A DNA stretch of 64,000 bases from DUZB01 sp963747555. Its GTDB lineage: Bacteria; Desulfobacterota; DSM-4660; Desulfatiglandales; Desulfatiglandaceae. Shown one piece after another: positions 53,177 to 62,649 of this stretch; within the stretch, counting starts at the first letter, position 1, and each line of letters opens with the position of its first letter. The DNA is taken from NCBI GenBank assembly GCA_963747555.1, contig CAVVFZ010000009.1, forward strand, positions 214,316 to 278,315, given 5' to 3'. The notes below the pieces were generated by a model. That model had not been told where the DNA came from. It saw only the letters and a program-made list of their open reading frames with translations, and ran no database searches. A program made the translations under genes and the position numbers.

Positions 53177-54957
53177 ATGGAAAGAGTAAACAATACCCAT
53201 TCCGGTAATGTCTTTGCTTTATGGCTTAAAATCATCTGTTTGTTGCTGATGGTTGTCGTCTTCTATCCGGTTCCCGCGAGGGCCACGGACTATCTCAAGG
53301 TCGCCATCCTGAAGGAACCCAAAAACCTGAACCCGTTCCAGGCAAGCGACGCATGGACAAAAAAGGTCATTCAGCTCATTTACCAACCCCTTTATCTGGT
53401 GGAACCGACACCCAGACCTTGACCCCCTGGCTTGCAAAGGACCTGCCGGTCTATGACGCTGACAATATGATAATCACTTTTCACCTGAGGGAGATGAAGT
53501 GGGATGACGGCTCCGATTTCAGTGCGGATGATGTGGTTTTTACCGGGGAGATACTCAAGAAGTTCCACATTCCGAGATATTATGCCTATTGGGAATTTGT
53601 TGAAAAAATTGTAGCCCTGGATAAAACAACTGTCAGGATAACCCTTAAAAAGCCGATGGCCGTTTTCCCGAGACGAACGCTGAGCACCTGGATCGTACAG
53701 AAAAAGAAATGGGAACCACTTATCAGGGATGCGGAAAAGAAGTTGACGGAATCCGGAGGCATACAGGGAACAGAAGCGACAGCCTTGCTGGAAGCCTCGA
53801 AAATAATAGAGACTCACAAGGTCGAAGAACCCACGGGTCTGGGACCGTTCAAGTTCGCCTCCCGGAAAAAAGGGAATTACATCCTGCTGGTGAAAAACGA
53901 CCATTTTTTTGGTCAGGGAATGACCATCTCCGGTCGCACACTGGGTCCCTATATTGACGGTGTCATGTTTAAGATCTTTGAGGCCCTTCCCGCCGCAACA
54001 CTGGCACTGCAAGAAGGACAAATTGATTTTCTCTGGAAAGGGATCAGTCAGTCCTTTGTGAAAGATCTCGTTCCCAACCCGGATATCAGTGTCCCAATGA
54101 CGTTGGAACAGGGATACCGGTATCTCGGTTTCAACCTTCGAAAATACCCCATGTCCGATCCGGCCTTTCGACACGCGGTGGCCTACCTCATCAACAAGAA
54201 TTTTATTGTCAAACGGATACTCCACGACCACGGCCAGAGGCTGGATACCTTTGTCCCGCCATCCAATACCTTCTACTACGATTCAGGTACGCCAATTTAT
54301 GGCGAAGGGATGGGCCGAAAGCAGCGGACCCGGGAAGCTTTTGATATTCTCACTGCGGCCGGGTATACTTGGGAGGTCTCTCCACTGGACTCGAAAGGAT
54401 CTTTGCGGAAAGGGGAGGGCCTTAAAGGGCCTGACGGCAAGCTTGTGCCCCACTTGACGCTTGTCACACCCCCTGCCTATTATGACACCGAAGTGGCGGC
54501 AGCGGGAGAGGTCATACAGGGGTGGCTGGATGGATTTGGAATCCCCCTTTCCTGGAGCACCATGTCATTCAACAGCCTTTTGAATCGGGTGAAATCCAAA
54601 AGGGACTTCGATATGTTCATCATGGGGTGGAGGGGTCTGTCGCTGGATCCCGATTACCTGAGGCGATTTTTCCAGTCCTCACAGAATCCCCCGAACCAGT
54701 GGAACTACACCGGCTACAACAATGCGGCATTCGACAAGCTGGCGGATCTCCAGGCGGAAACGCTTGATGTCAAGGAAAGACGGCGGATTGTGTTGCGGCT
54801 TCAAGAGATGCTTGCCACGGACGTTCCATGTATTCCGTTGTACATCCCCCACCGGATGGAAGGGGTCCGGACCGATCGGTTTGCGGGGTGGGTCAAGCAG
54901 GCGGGAGGGGTTGGCAACATCTGGACATTTTGTATGTTGAAACCTGTCGGGCATTGA
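53177..54957 (+). pseudogene. Family 5 (peptide/nickel-type) extracellular solute-binding protein, one frameshift
   Basis: Frame 1 (53177-53405 or so) gives the signal peptide and DYLKVAILKEPKNLNPFQA. A one-base shift within GTGGAACCGACACCCAG (53399-53415) moves to frame 2, which runs intact to 54957 with TLTPWLAKDLPVYD, MKWDDGSDFSADDVVFTGE, GYRYLGFNLRKYPMSDPAFRHAVAYLINK and DFDMFIMGWRGLSLDPDYLRRFF. Total length is about 590 residues, full length for the family. Such proteins feed peptide, opine or nickel ABC transporters. No permease or ATPase gene is adjacent. GGAAGGAGG precedes the start. Because one indel is the only fault, the gene may be intact in the organism. Confidence 0.85.
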
Positions 54958-55006
54958 GGGAACGAAAACCGCCAATTGCATTTTCTTGGGTGGCGCCATA
55001 TTTTCG

Positions 55007-55831
55007 TTACTTGTGGTATTTTTCCAGAATATCCTTAAAGTCTTCTCTCCAATCCGATAAACCATATTTGGCCAAAATCCTGTTCAACTCTCCCGATGAT
55101 CGCATCTCTTTAAGCCCGTCGGTAATGAGTTTGGCGTAACCTTTTGATCGGGGATTTTCCGGAGAAAAGGCGATATACAATCTTGATTCCTCGAATTCTT
55201 CCTTTGAGCGAATGGGATCGATCCCGGCATTTTCAATCTTGCCCAGGACGCCCATGGAGCGGGCCGTTTCCATGAAAACGGACTTGTCCTCGGGGATGAC
55301 GTCTATTCTTTCTCTCAATAGCTTTCGAATGTTTATTACCAAAGGCTCTTTTGCCCTGATGATCTGGACGTTTTTTGTATTGGCATTTTTCTCGAAATAG
55401 GCGTCGAGTTCCGTGCCATATTCATAATCAGCCATGATGCCCACTCTCACTTTCTTGAGAGACGCTGTCCCCGCAAACTTCCAGACAAAACCCTTTCTCT
55501 TGAAGAATTGGATAACGGATATGCCGAATTCCTGCTCAGGAAAGACGAGTCCGGGCGCTTCATTTTTGGTTACTCCCACTATGGCCGTGATATTGCCTTC
55601 CTGAACGAGCCTCAGAGAACGGGACCAGGGAGCGGTCTCATAGAGAAGCCTATGACCAGCTCTTTCGAAGATGATTTTGGATATCTCTATGATATAACCT
55701 GGCAATCCAGCATCCGGCGCACAATTGTATGGACACCATATATCTGATTTGACCAAAATGGTATCCGGAAAGGCCGTTGCCGGAAACAGGACAAAAAAAG
55801 CCAGGATGAAAATGCTTTTTGAAGAAAACAT
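55007..55831 (-). CDS. Family 3 periplasmic substrate-binding protein
   Basis: 274 residues. The signal peptide is MFSSKSIFILAFFVLFPATA. The mature part has the pattern of amino-acid-type (SBP_bac_3) proteins: WCPYNCAPDAGLPGYIIEISKIIFERAGH, YETAPWSRSLRLVQEGNITAIVGVT, and the final RSSGELNRILAKYGLSDW. Many such orphan proteins in this group act in the periplasm without a transporter. It is convergent with the family 5 binding-protein gene, 49 bases apart, and no ABC transporter genes are near. No strong ribosome site is visible at ATG 55831. Confidence 0.85.
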   Translation of the reverse strand: MFSSKSIFILAFFVLFPATAFPDTILVKSDIWCPYNCAPDAGLPGYIIEISKIIFERAGHRLLYETAPWSRSLRLVQEGNITAIVGVTKNEAPGLVFPEQEFGISVIQFFKRKGFVWKFAGTASLKKVRVGIMADYEYGTELDAYFEKNANTKNVQIIRAKEPLVINIRKLLRERIDVIPEDKSVFMETARSMGVLGKIENAGIDPIRSKEEFEESRLYIAFSPENPRSKGYAKLITDGLKEMRSSGELNRILAKYGLSDWREDFKDILEKYHK

Positions 55832-55996
55832 AACGTAATCTATACCATCTAACCATTAAAGTTTCCATGGAAAAAGCAAATCCCAAACGGTGTGTATGCG
55901 ATGCAAAACCGGCTCCGCTTTAACCCCTCTTCCTCAATCCCCGCGTGATGTACATTCTGAGCAAGTTGTCAAGATATACATAGTCTCAAACAAGAA

Positions 55997-56131
55997 TGAT
56001 GGTCCCGTAAAAAGTCAAAAATCATCCGTTTTCGTCATTCCCGCGAAAGCGGGAATCCAGGAGTATCAGGTGGTTATGGACCCCCGCTTTCGCGGGGGTG
56101 ACGGGCTTGGGGACTTTTTACGGGAGCATCA
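55997..56131. repeat. Palindromic repeat element with 20-base terminal inverted repeats
   Basis: TGATGGTCCCGTAAAAAGTC (55997-56016) pairs with 56112-56131 with one mismatch. Inside are two hairpins, ATTCCCGCGAAAGCGGGAAT (56037-56056) and CCCCCGCTTTCGCGGGGG (56081-56098). The hairpins resemble the widespread bacterial repeats built on ATTCCC...GGGAAT. Small direct repeats AGAA flank it. It fills much of the 330 bases between the binding-protein gene and the antitoxin remnant. Confidence 0.8.
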
Positions 56132-56162
56132 AGAATATGTAGATTGCAAAAGAGGAGTCCTA

Positions 56163-56252
56163 TGCAGACATTTACCATGGGAGAACTGAAAGGCAAATTT
56201 TCGGAGGTTCTGGAAAAATTGATAAGGGGCCGGGAAATTATTATGCTTTGAT
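56163..56252 (+). pseudogene. Truncated Phd/YefM-type antitoxin (29 aa)
   Basis: GAGGAG precedes ATG 56163. The product MQTFTMGELKGKFSEVLEKL and nine more residues resembles the N-terminal DNA-binding part of Phd/YefM antitoxins, which are about 75-90 residues long. It stops at TGA just after GREIIML. No toxin gene follows. It is probably a remnant of a toxin-antitoxin pair. The match is short, so the call is tentative. Confidence 0.4.
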
Positions 56253-56350
56253 CTTCTTGCTGAAGCCCTGGGAACAAATGTAAGTTTTTAGGTTGCGGCA
56301 ACCAGCCCTCGAAAGTGCGGTCGCGAGACCCCGGCCCGCCCAAGAAGTGA

Positions 56351-57426
56351 TCAGTCGACATGCAGCACCACGGAGAAACAGTTGAAAAAGGCCCAAACCC
56401 GATCCCCCTTTTTGAAACCGAGGCCTCGGCCGCCTTCGGTGGACATGAGAGCGCACAACTCGGTCCCATCCGAAATGCGCACGGCATACTCAGTATTCAC
56501 GGGCCTTCGTGATGCGTGTGACGATTCCATCAAACCGGTTTTCAGCACTGCATTGCGGCTCCTCTCCCCCGTGCATAGCATAACCCATGGCGCTTTTACC
56601 TCCGCGCTGACCAGCGAACCTTCCTTAAGACCAAGCGTTCAGGCTTTCGTTGGTGATGACCGTCGTCACCGTGTGGCCGCCGAGGGTAACCAGTTTCACA
56701 AGGGCCTGAATATCGCCCTCGTTGAATCGAAAGAATTTTTCCAAAAAAAGCGTTTCGTGCACTGGTCTTCCGCGAAGACTCCCTTTCCATAAAAGCCTTT
56801 ACGACCTGCTGGATTTCATCGCCGGAAAAAGAAACATAAGACGATGTCAGATTGGGCGTCGAATGCCCCAGCATCATCTGAACCCGGGCAGAGGCATATT
56901 GCCTCTGCATCAATTCAACGGCTCGTGCCTTCCGAATCATTTCAGGGCCGCCCAACCGCTTGGAAAATCCACAGGACTCAGGCCGTTCATAGAACTTGCG
57001 CCGCACAAAGCCGGGATCGATATCGAAAGGTTTCTCCAATGAGTCGCTGAAAAGACGGTTCTGAAAGTGCCTCTTTCATCTCCCGAGATAATGCCTCTGA
57101 AATCTGAACTGCCCCGGAATCCGTTCCGTTTCAAGATCCATTTTGCCGAAAGAAAACAAGTTTCCCGTTCGCAATCGATGTCTTTCAACGGGTTCAAGGC
57201 CAAAACCTCATTCAACTTGGCGCCCGTATACCGTATCAGAAGAAAAATAATCAAAATGCGCCGGCGTGAAAGCGCACATCCGCCCGCGGCGAACTTTCCG
57301 CCCATCTCGAAAGGATTGCTCCAACCGGTTGAGCTGGACGGTATCCAGGCAACGGTCTTCTTCAGGGATCGAGACGATGCGGCCGTGGTTCATCGATTTC
57401 AACCACGAAAGCCGTTGATCAGACAT
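56351..57426 (-). pseudogene. tunR: TunR-like tungstate/molybdate-responsive regulator, multiple frameshifts
   Basis: Read in three frames from ATG 57426, the pieces are MSDQRLSWLKSMNHGRIVSI and LDTVQLNRLEQSFRD, then RRRILIIFLLIRYTGAKLNEVLALNP (XerC/D-like core), then RKARAVELMQ, VQMMLGHSTPNLTSSYVSF and EIQQVVKAFMERE, and finally two Mop/TOBE domains (VTLGGHTVTTVITNESLNA; MLCTGERSRNAVLKTG; AVRISDGTELCALM). A recombinase-like DNA-binding domain fused to ModE-like TOBE domains is the hallmark of TunR regulators of sulfate-reducing deltaproteobacteria. The recombinase tyrosine region reads SSYVSF. At least four shifts (near 56630, 56755, 57055 and 57290) break it. It is divergent from a TSUP exporter gene, the known target of one TunR group. 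Confidence 0.8.
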
Positions 57427-57548
57427 TGTCGATTCGTTTTTATCCTTCAATCCATAGTTTTTTCCAATGGAAGGCTATTCCCGGAATGCGGATATTTCAT
57501 CCATAATTTCTACCATATGTATGCCATAAATCAAAACGGAAAAATATC

Positions 57549-57602
57549 TTGAAATCCCGGAGAACCGGTTTATATACTAACACGAAAAAATATTTTTCGT
57601 GT
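57549..57602 (+). promoter_or_regulatory. TSUP gene promoter with downstream palindromic operator
   Basis: TTGAAA (57549-57554), an 18-base spacer and TATACT (57573-57578) form a sigma-70 promoter. Directly after it lies a palindrome with perfect 10-base arms, ACACGAAAAA (57580-57589) and TTTTTCGTGT (57593-57602). An operator placed at the transcription start implies repression, probably by the TunR-like protein encoded divergently (inference). Confidence 0.65.
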
Positions 57603-57634
57603 CTATTAAGCAGCCTATTATCATAGGAGGCGCG

Positions 57635-58590
57635 ATGGTTTTTCAAACGGCCGGAATCGAAGTCGCTCCCTGGATTCCTCCACTGGTTGCTTTTGTCATT
57701 TCGTTCTTTACCTCCATGGGCGGCGTGTCGGGGGCCTTCCTTCTGTTGCCGTTCCAGATGTCATTTCTCGGGTACACCCATCCCTCGGTCAGCGCTACCA
57801 ATCAGTCTTCAATATTGTGGCCATCCCCAGCGGTGTATATCGGTATTGTCAAGAGGGCCGGATGGTCTGGCCGTTCACCTGGGTCGTGATCGCCGGAACT
57901 CTGCCGGGGGTTTTCATCGGCGCGATCGTCCGCATGGCCTATCTGCCGGACCCAAAAAACTTCAAATTATTTGCTTCAGGCGTGCTGATGTATATCGGGC
58001 TGAAAATGGTCAGATCTGATGAAAAAGAAACGCGAGACGGGTAACAAACACAGTGAAAAGCGTTTTCAGGAGATGGCGCGTCGGCACGGGCGAAGAGACA
58101 CAGATCAAGAGATGTTCGATGACAAAAATCTGCCGGTCGTCGATGTGACGCATTTCAATTGGAAAAGACTGGGATACACCTTCTATGACGAACGTTTGAC
58201 GTATCTTTTTGGGGCATCTTCGCCCTCAGCTTCATCGTCGGCATCGTGGGCGGCATATACGGCATCGGCGGGGGGGCGATCATCGCCCCCTTTTTTGTGA
58301 CCTTTTTTCGGTCTGCCGGTCTATACGGTGGCCGGAGCCGCATTGATGGGAACCTTCATCACTTCGGTGGCCGGGGTCCCGTTTTACCACGCGATTGCCC
58401 CGTTTTATCCGCATATGTCAGTCGCTCCGGATTGGCTGTTGGGGGTCTTTTCGGAGCCGGCGGAATGGCCGGAATGTACCTCGGGGCCCGATGCCAGAAG
58501 TACATCCCCGCGACGGCCATCAAATGGATGCTGGCCGGAATCATCGTTTTTATCGCTCTAAAATATGTTGCTGCATTTTTTGGGTATTAG
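57635..58590 (+). pseudogene. TSUP (TauE/SafE) family anion exporter, multiple frameshifts
   Basis: AGGAGG stands four bases before ATG 57635. The pieces read PPLVAFVISFFTSMGGVSGAFLLLPFQMSFLG, then (next frame) PFTWVVIAGTLPGVFIGAIVRMAYLPD and FKLFASGVLMYIGLKMVRSD, then a hydrophilic middle loop (HGRRDTDQEMFDDKN), then GGIYGIGGGAIIAPFFVTFF and GLFGAGGMAGMYLGARCQKYIPATAIKWML. The repeated glycine-rich GG(V/I)XGIGGG motif in each half is characteristic of the family, which moves sulfite, sulfonates or related oxyanions. Shifts fall near 57810, 58040, 58220, 58320 and 58380. Full length would be about 310 residues. It may protect against tungstate or molybdate when under TunR control (inference). 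Confidence 0.82.
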
Positions 58591-58646
58591 CGCAAGTTGA
58601 CGGCCAAATTGTTGCGCCCGCATGGAAGGGCGGGGCATATAGTCTT

Positions 58647-61001
58647 TTAAGTATTTTGTTTTGGGTGTGTGGCTTTTCCTGTGGAAGTGAAAGGATTGTC
58701 TATTGGTTCGGTGACCGGTATGGCAAGCTGCTGCCTCGGCATCAGCGAATCAAAATTCAAGAGAGGGTTGTATTTCTTGATTAGCCAGAAGGGCAATTCT
58801 AATGTATCCTGGCACAATGTCCAGATATTATCTCCGCGCTTAATGGAATACGCCTGGATGCCGACAACCTTGTAGGCAGAGAAGAAATCTTCCTCAACCT
58901 TCTTATGGTATTCATAGCGGCGTTCCTCAAAGAGCTTCTTTGTCTACTTTGCCAAGAGGAATTTTGATCGTCTGGTGAGTTCGTCTGTCCGTTAAAAGTA
59001 AAACCGTTTAATCCTCTGATACTCTGCGTGGGAACTTCGAGCCATTCCGCATAATGGCCTAAAGTTTCCATGTCTTCAATTTGTACATAACCGATTTTTT
59101 GCCCTTTTTTCTCGGTGATCCGTTCGATTTTGAAGTTGCCGGAAATAACCGCCTGGTTGACCTCGGAGACACTTGAGACAGGTGGCTCGATGGCGAGCAG
59201 TTCCTCTCCGCAGGCGATACTAAATGGAGCCTGGGATGCCCGTATTTCCGGCGGCATGCCGATCCGTGAACGTTCGGCTGTCCGCGGTGCCAATGCCGAT
59301 GTTTCATTTGCTTGCATTGGAATGATTTCAGCGGTTTCCGATGATTTTTCCGGTTGGGTATCAGCGACGGATTCTTTTGCCGCGAAGGAGCCGGTTGTCC
59401 GGATCGTGGGCTGTTCCGGTAGTTTTGCCGCTGGTAAAACTGAAGGCGCCGGAACAATGGGCAGAGCCGGCGATGCTATCTCAATGGCTTCAATCCGCGC
59501 CAGACGAAATAGTGGCTCGGGAGAGGGTTTTTTACGGCAATTTGCGGCAAAGGTTTTGTCGCCGGTTCCTTAACAGCTGCAATGGGCGCTGATGTGACTC
59601 GGCAACCGGTTGCAATTGCGATCCGGTCCTATTCCGGGCACAGGCCTGCGCCGGTTCGATTTTTTCACCGGGGCCGGGAATGCGCAAGTTTTGACCGATA
59701 GAAATCGTTGCTCTGCTGCCGAGATTATTGATATCAATTAAATCCTTTATTGAAACTCCATGCATTCTGGCAATTTTGCCGGCAGTGTCACCCCGCTCAA
59801 CTCTGTAAAATTGACTGCGCTTCTGCTCTGCCTTGTAAAAATCATTTGGGATGTTCAGGGCCAGTTGTTCGAAGTTTTCAAGGTGAAACGGCAGCTTAAC
59901 CCAATACCCTTTCGGAATATATTTTTGTCCTGAAAAAACAGGCTTTCTCAAGGCGGGGTTAAGTGTTTGAATAGTTTCAAAGTCAACGTTGAAATGCGCG
60001 GCCAGGGAATCGATGGGGGTGTACCCTTTCAATAGAATCTTTTTAGTTTGGAGCGTTTTATCCAGAGAAATGTCCTTGAAATAAAAGCGATAATTTTGGG
60101 CAATTTCTCGAGCTGCGAGGAACTCGGAGTAAAAGTTTCGGGAGGCAAACCCAAATCGTTTATTGTCATATTCATTGAAAATAACCTCATAGTTGCCTAA
60201 CTTGCTCCGGGCTTTGACCATGGAGTCGGCGCCATGGTTATAGGCAGTGATCGCCAGCGGCCAACTATTTAATTTCTCATAGTTTTCTTTGAGATATTTA
60301 GCCGCGGCATAGGTGGCGGCGATTGGGTCCCGGCGTTCATCAATGGTGTACGATATGGTAAGAAACCTTTTGCCTGTGGAGGGAATAAATTGCCATATGC
60401 CGGCTGCGCCAAATTTTGAGTAGGCTTCGTAATCATACGAAGACTCAACATGTGGTAAATAGGCGAGATCAGCGGGGATGCCATTTTGTTGAAAAATTGA
60501 TTGTATCTCAGCTATATACTGTCCGGAGCGGATTACTCCTGATTTGAAACGGTCACTTAAACAGAGTTGGAAACGGATGTTTCCGGCGGCATCTCTCCAG
60601 GCTTTTGGGGAGCCTTTTTCGCCAAACAAAGCGGCAACTCTCTTTTCTTCATCTGTAAGCGGGTTTTTGTTTAGGGCCAGATCATTGAGAATTTTTTTAT
60701 ACTTTTTTTTGATCTCCTCGATTTTTTTCTTGTTGGATTGCTGGCTGCCCCGCTCGTCAGAGTGGCTAATTGTTACAACTTCGTAAATTACAGCAAGATT
60801 GTCGCTGTCGTGAATCAAGCCCATGGTGGAAGGATATTCGCCAAACACCTTTTTCCAGAAGGCGATATTCGGTTCTATGCTCTTATAGGTTGGAAAGGGA
60901 GTTGCCGAAGCCTCCGCGGAACCCGCCAGGAGGAATAAAGCGGTCAGGATGATAAAGGAAACAAGTGGAAATGCTGCCTTGGGCTGAGTAAGCTTTTTCA
61001 T
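58647..61001 (-). pseudogene. MltD-like lytic transglycosylase with LysM domains, frameshifted C-terminal half
   Basis: The N-terminal 440 residues are intact: signal peptide, then an SLT catalytic domain with the glutamate in LPHVESSYDYEAYSKFGAAGIWQF and AITAYNHGADS. A first LysM domain (YRVERGDTAGKIARMHGVSIKDLIDINNL) follows. After about 59630 an indel changes frame. The tail continues as a proline- and serine-rich linker, then ISGNFKIERITEKKGQKIGYVQIED, WLEVPTQSIRGLNGF, and a last LysM-like YSIKRGDNIWTLCQDTLELPFWLIKKYN ending at the TAA at 58647-58649. At least three shifts occur (near 59630, 58985 and 58880). Such enzymes cleave the glycan strands of peptidoglycan. As the catalytic part is whole, some activity could remain. 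Confidence 0.82.
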
Positions 61002-61150
61002 AGGTTATGGTAAGTGGAATGGTTAAAGGTTAGGTTCTCCATAGCCCTAAACATTATTTTATGCGGTAACAATAATTTAGGCTACCGGTTATATTAGGAT
61101 GCAATGAATGGTTTGATCAAGAAAATTCTTTTGAATTTTTCATATTTCTA

Positions 61151-61195
61151 TTGCGCTTTCCGGAAGTCTCCTTTATAAAAGTGACAGTTGATTCA
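61151..61195 (+). promoter_or_regulatory. Promoter and putative TetR operator upstream of the first TetR gene
   Basis: TTGCGC (61151-61156), a 17-base spacer and TATAAA (61174-61179) form a promoter. TGACAGTTGATTCA (61182-61195) follows at once, with TGA/TCA ends and longer AAGTGA/TCACTT symmetry around it. The same 14 bases, at the same distance from the -10, are found before the SDR gene at 62650. Confidence 0.6.
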
Positions 61196-61210
61196 CTTAT
61201 GAGGTTTTTA

Positions 61211-61861
61211 ATGCCCAAACCCGTCAGAAATTCACGTACCGTCCGCCCTTTGAAGTCCAAAGGTCTGGCCACAAGGGCCGCCATCCTGGACGCGGCACAC
61301 GAGGTTTTCAAGGACACAGGTTTCTATGGCTCATCCATATCCGAGATAAGCAGGCGTTGCGGGCTCTCCATGGGGACCTTTTATCACTACTTCAAAAATA
61401 AAGAGCAGGTCTTTCTGGAATTAAACGACCAGATCATCACACGTTTCATGGAGAGGGCCGAGTCCTCGCCCCCGACGGATTCCAGGTTCGAGGGACGGTT
61501 ACTGCGGGTCATTGGGCTCCTCATGGACCATACCCTGGAGAATTTCGCTTTTCACCGCATCTTGGGAGAATCGGAACTCACCGACCGGGCAACCATCGCC
61601 TACTACGACTCCATTACCCAGTATTACCGGGGCTTTTTTCAGAGGGAAATTCAGGCCGGACAAATTCGGCCTTTTGATTTGAATGTGCTGGCCTACGGCC
61701 TCACAGGAATCTGCTATTTTCAATCCCTGGACTGGGGAACACCGGATGAAACGCCTTCCCGATCGGAATTGGTGGAACAGATTACCGACCTGATAACGAA
61801 CGGGATAAGCGGTCCGGCCCCATGGGAAAAGCCCCGGGCTGGTCGCGTTCTTTCTGCCTGA
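61211..61861 (+). CDS. TetR-family transcriptional regulator
   Basis: 216 residues. The N-terminal helix-turn-helix reads RAAILDAAHEVFKDTGFYGSSISEISRRCGLSMGTFYHYFKNKEQVFLEL, a textbook TetR pattern. The C-terminal ligand domain (about 75-205) is helical with no match I can name. GAGG six bases upstream supports ATG 61211. It is the first gene of the regulator pair, and its promoter has the operator motif shared with the SDR promoter, so it probably represses itself and the dehydrogenases. Only 34 bases separate it from a second TetR domain. Confidence 0.9.
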   Translation: MPKPVRNSRTVRPLKSKGLATRAAILDAAHEVFKDTGFYGSSISEISRRCGLSMGTFYHYFKNKEQVFLELNDQIITRFMERAESSPPTDSRFEGRLLRVIGLLMDHTLENFAFHRILGESELTDRATIAYYDSITQYYRGFFQREIQAGQIRPFDLNVLAYGLTGICYFQSLDWGTPDETPSRSELVEQITDLITNGISGPAPWEKPRAGRVLSA

Positions 61862-61895
61862 GCCCGCGCCGCTGGAGTCGGAAGATAAAGAACCG

Positions 61896-62480
61896 TTGAC
61901 AAAGGGAGAAAAGACGAGACAGGCCATTCTCCAGGCAGCGGAAAAAGTAATTGGCCAGCGTGGGATCAACCGAGCCAACATCTCCGAGATTACCCGCGAA
62001 GCGAACGTTGCCCAGGGAACCTTTTACGTGCATTTTAAGAGCAAGAGCGATCTCATCGAAGGTTTTGTCCGCTATATCAATCACGAGATGCGCCGGGAAA
62101 TCCAGCGGGCCGTGTCGGGAACCCGGGACAGGCGGGATGCGGAACGGGTGGGAATCCTGACCTTTCTGGAATTCCTCCGGCGGCACCGGGAGATCTACCG
62201 CGTAGTGCCCGAATGCGAGATGATCAGCCGGGAAGTATCGCAATGGTACTATCAGACACTTTCCCGGGGATATATCAAAGGCCTGGAGCAGGGTATTGAA
62301 CGGGAGGAGATCCGCCCGCTCAGCGCGACCTTTATGGGTCGATCCCTCATGGGGTTCGTTCATTTTATCGGTCTCAAGGAGATCATCTGGAACCCGGAAT
62401 TCGACCCTGAAAACAGTCGGCACCTGTTCCGGGACATGATTGAATGCGTTTTGTCCGGGATAAGGATCGCCGAAATTTAG
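61896..62480 (+). CDS. Second TetR-family regulator, or C-terminal half of a tandem TetR gene
   Basis: 194 residues from a TTG at 61896: TKGEKTRQAILQAAEKVIGQRGINRANISEITREANVAQGTFYVHFKSKSDLIEGF is a complete TetR helix-turn-helix, with a helical C-terminal domain (VQA-type ending DMIECVLSGIRIAEI). No good ribosome site or ATG exists at its start, and the frame is open upstream to 61809 as a linker-like PGLVAFFLPEPAPLESEDKEP. One indel in the AAAAGCCCCGGG run (61827-61838) would join it to the preceding TetR into a single protein of about 420 residues. So it is either translated by coupling or is the second half of an interrupted gene. Confidence 0.75.
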   Translation: MTKGEKTRQAILQAAEKVIGQRGINRANISEITREANVAQGTFYVHFKSKSDLIEGFVRYINHEMRREIQRAVSGTRDRRDAERVGILTFLEFLRRHREIYRVVPECEMISREVSQWYYQTLSRGYIKGLEQGIEREEIRPLSATFMGRSLMGFVHFIGLKEIIWNPEFDPENSRHLFRDMIECVLSGIRIAEI

Positions 62481-62582
62481 CTGTTGGCTGTTAGCCGTTA
62501 GCTTCCGGCCATTAGATCATGCACGACGGCAGAAGTCCGGACGAAAAAACGGAATATTTTTGGAGCAAGCTGAAATTTTTTA

Positions 62583-62627
62583 TTGACAGCGAAAAGAGAA
62601 TTCTGTAAAAAATTGACAGTTGATTCA
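62583..62627 (+). promoter_or_regulatory. Promoter and putative TetR operator upstream of the SDR genes
   Basis: TTGACA (62583-62588), a 17-base spacer and TAAAAA (62606-62611), then TGACAGTTGATTCA (62614-62627). The motif begins eight bases after the first base of the -10, exactly as at the TetR promoter (61174 to 61182). Confidence 0.6.
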
Positions 62628-62649
62628 TATTTCAAAGAGAGAGCACTTC

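Noticed and set aside
56596..57426. Site-specific integrase marking a prophage or island end
   Set aside because: The recombinase-like domain is fused to TOBE domains, which is the TunR regulator layout; no attachment sites, tRNA or phage genes are near.
62480..62516. Short GCTGTTGGCTGTTAGC-type repeats as a CRISPR or satellite
   Set aside because: Only two or three imperfect copies, with no spacers; too little to call a feature.
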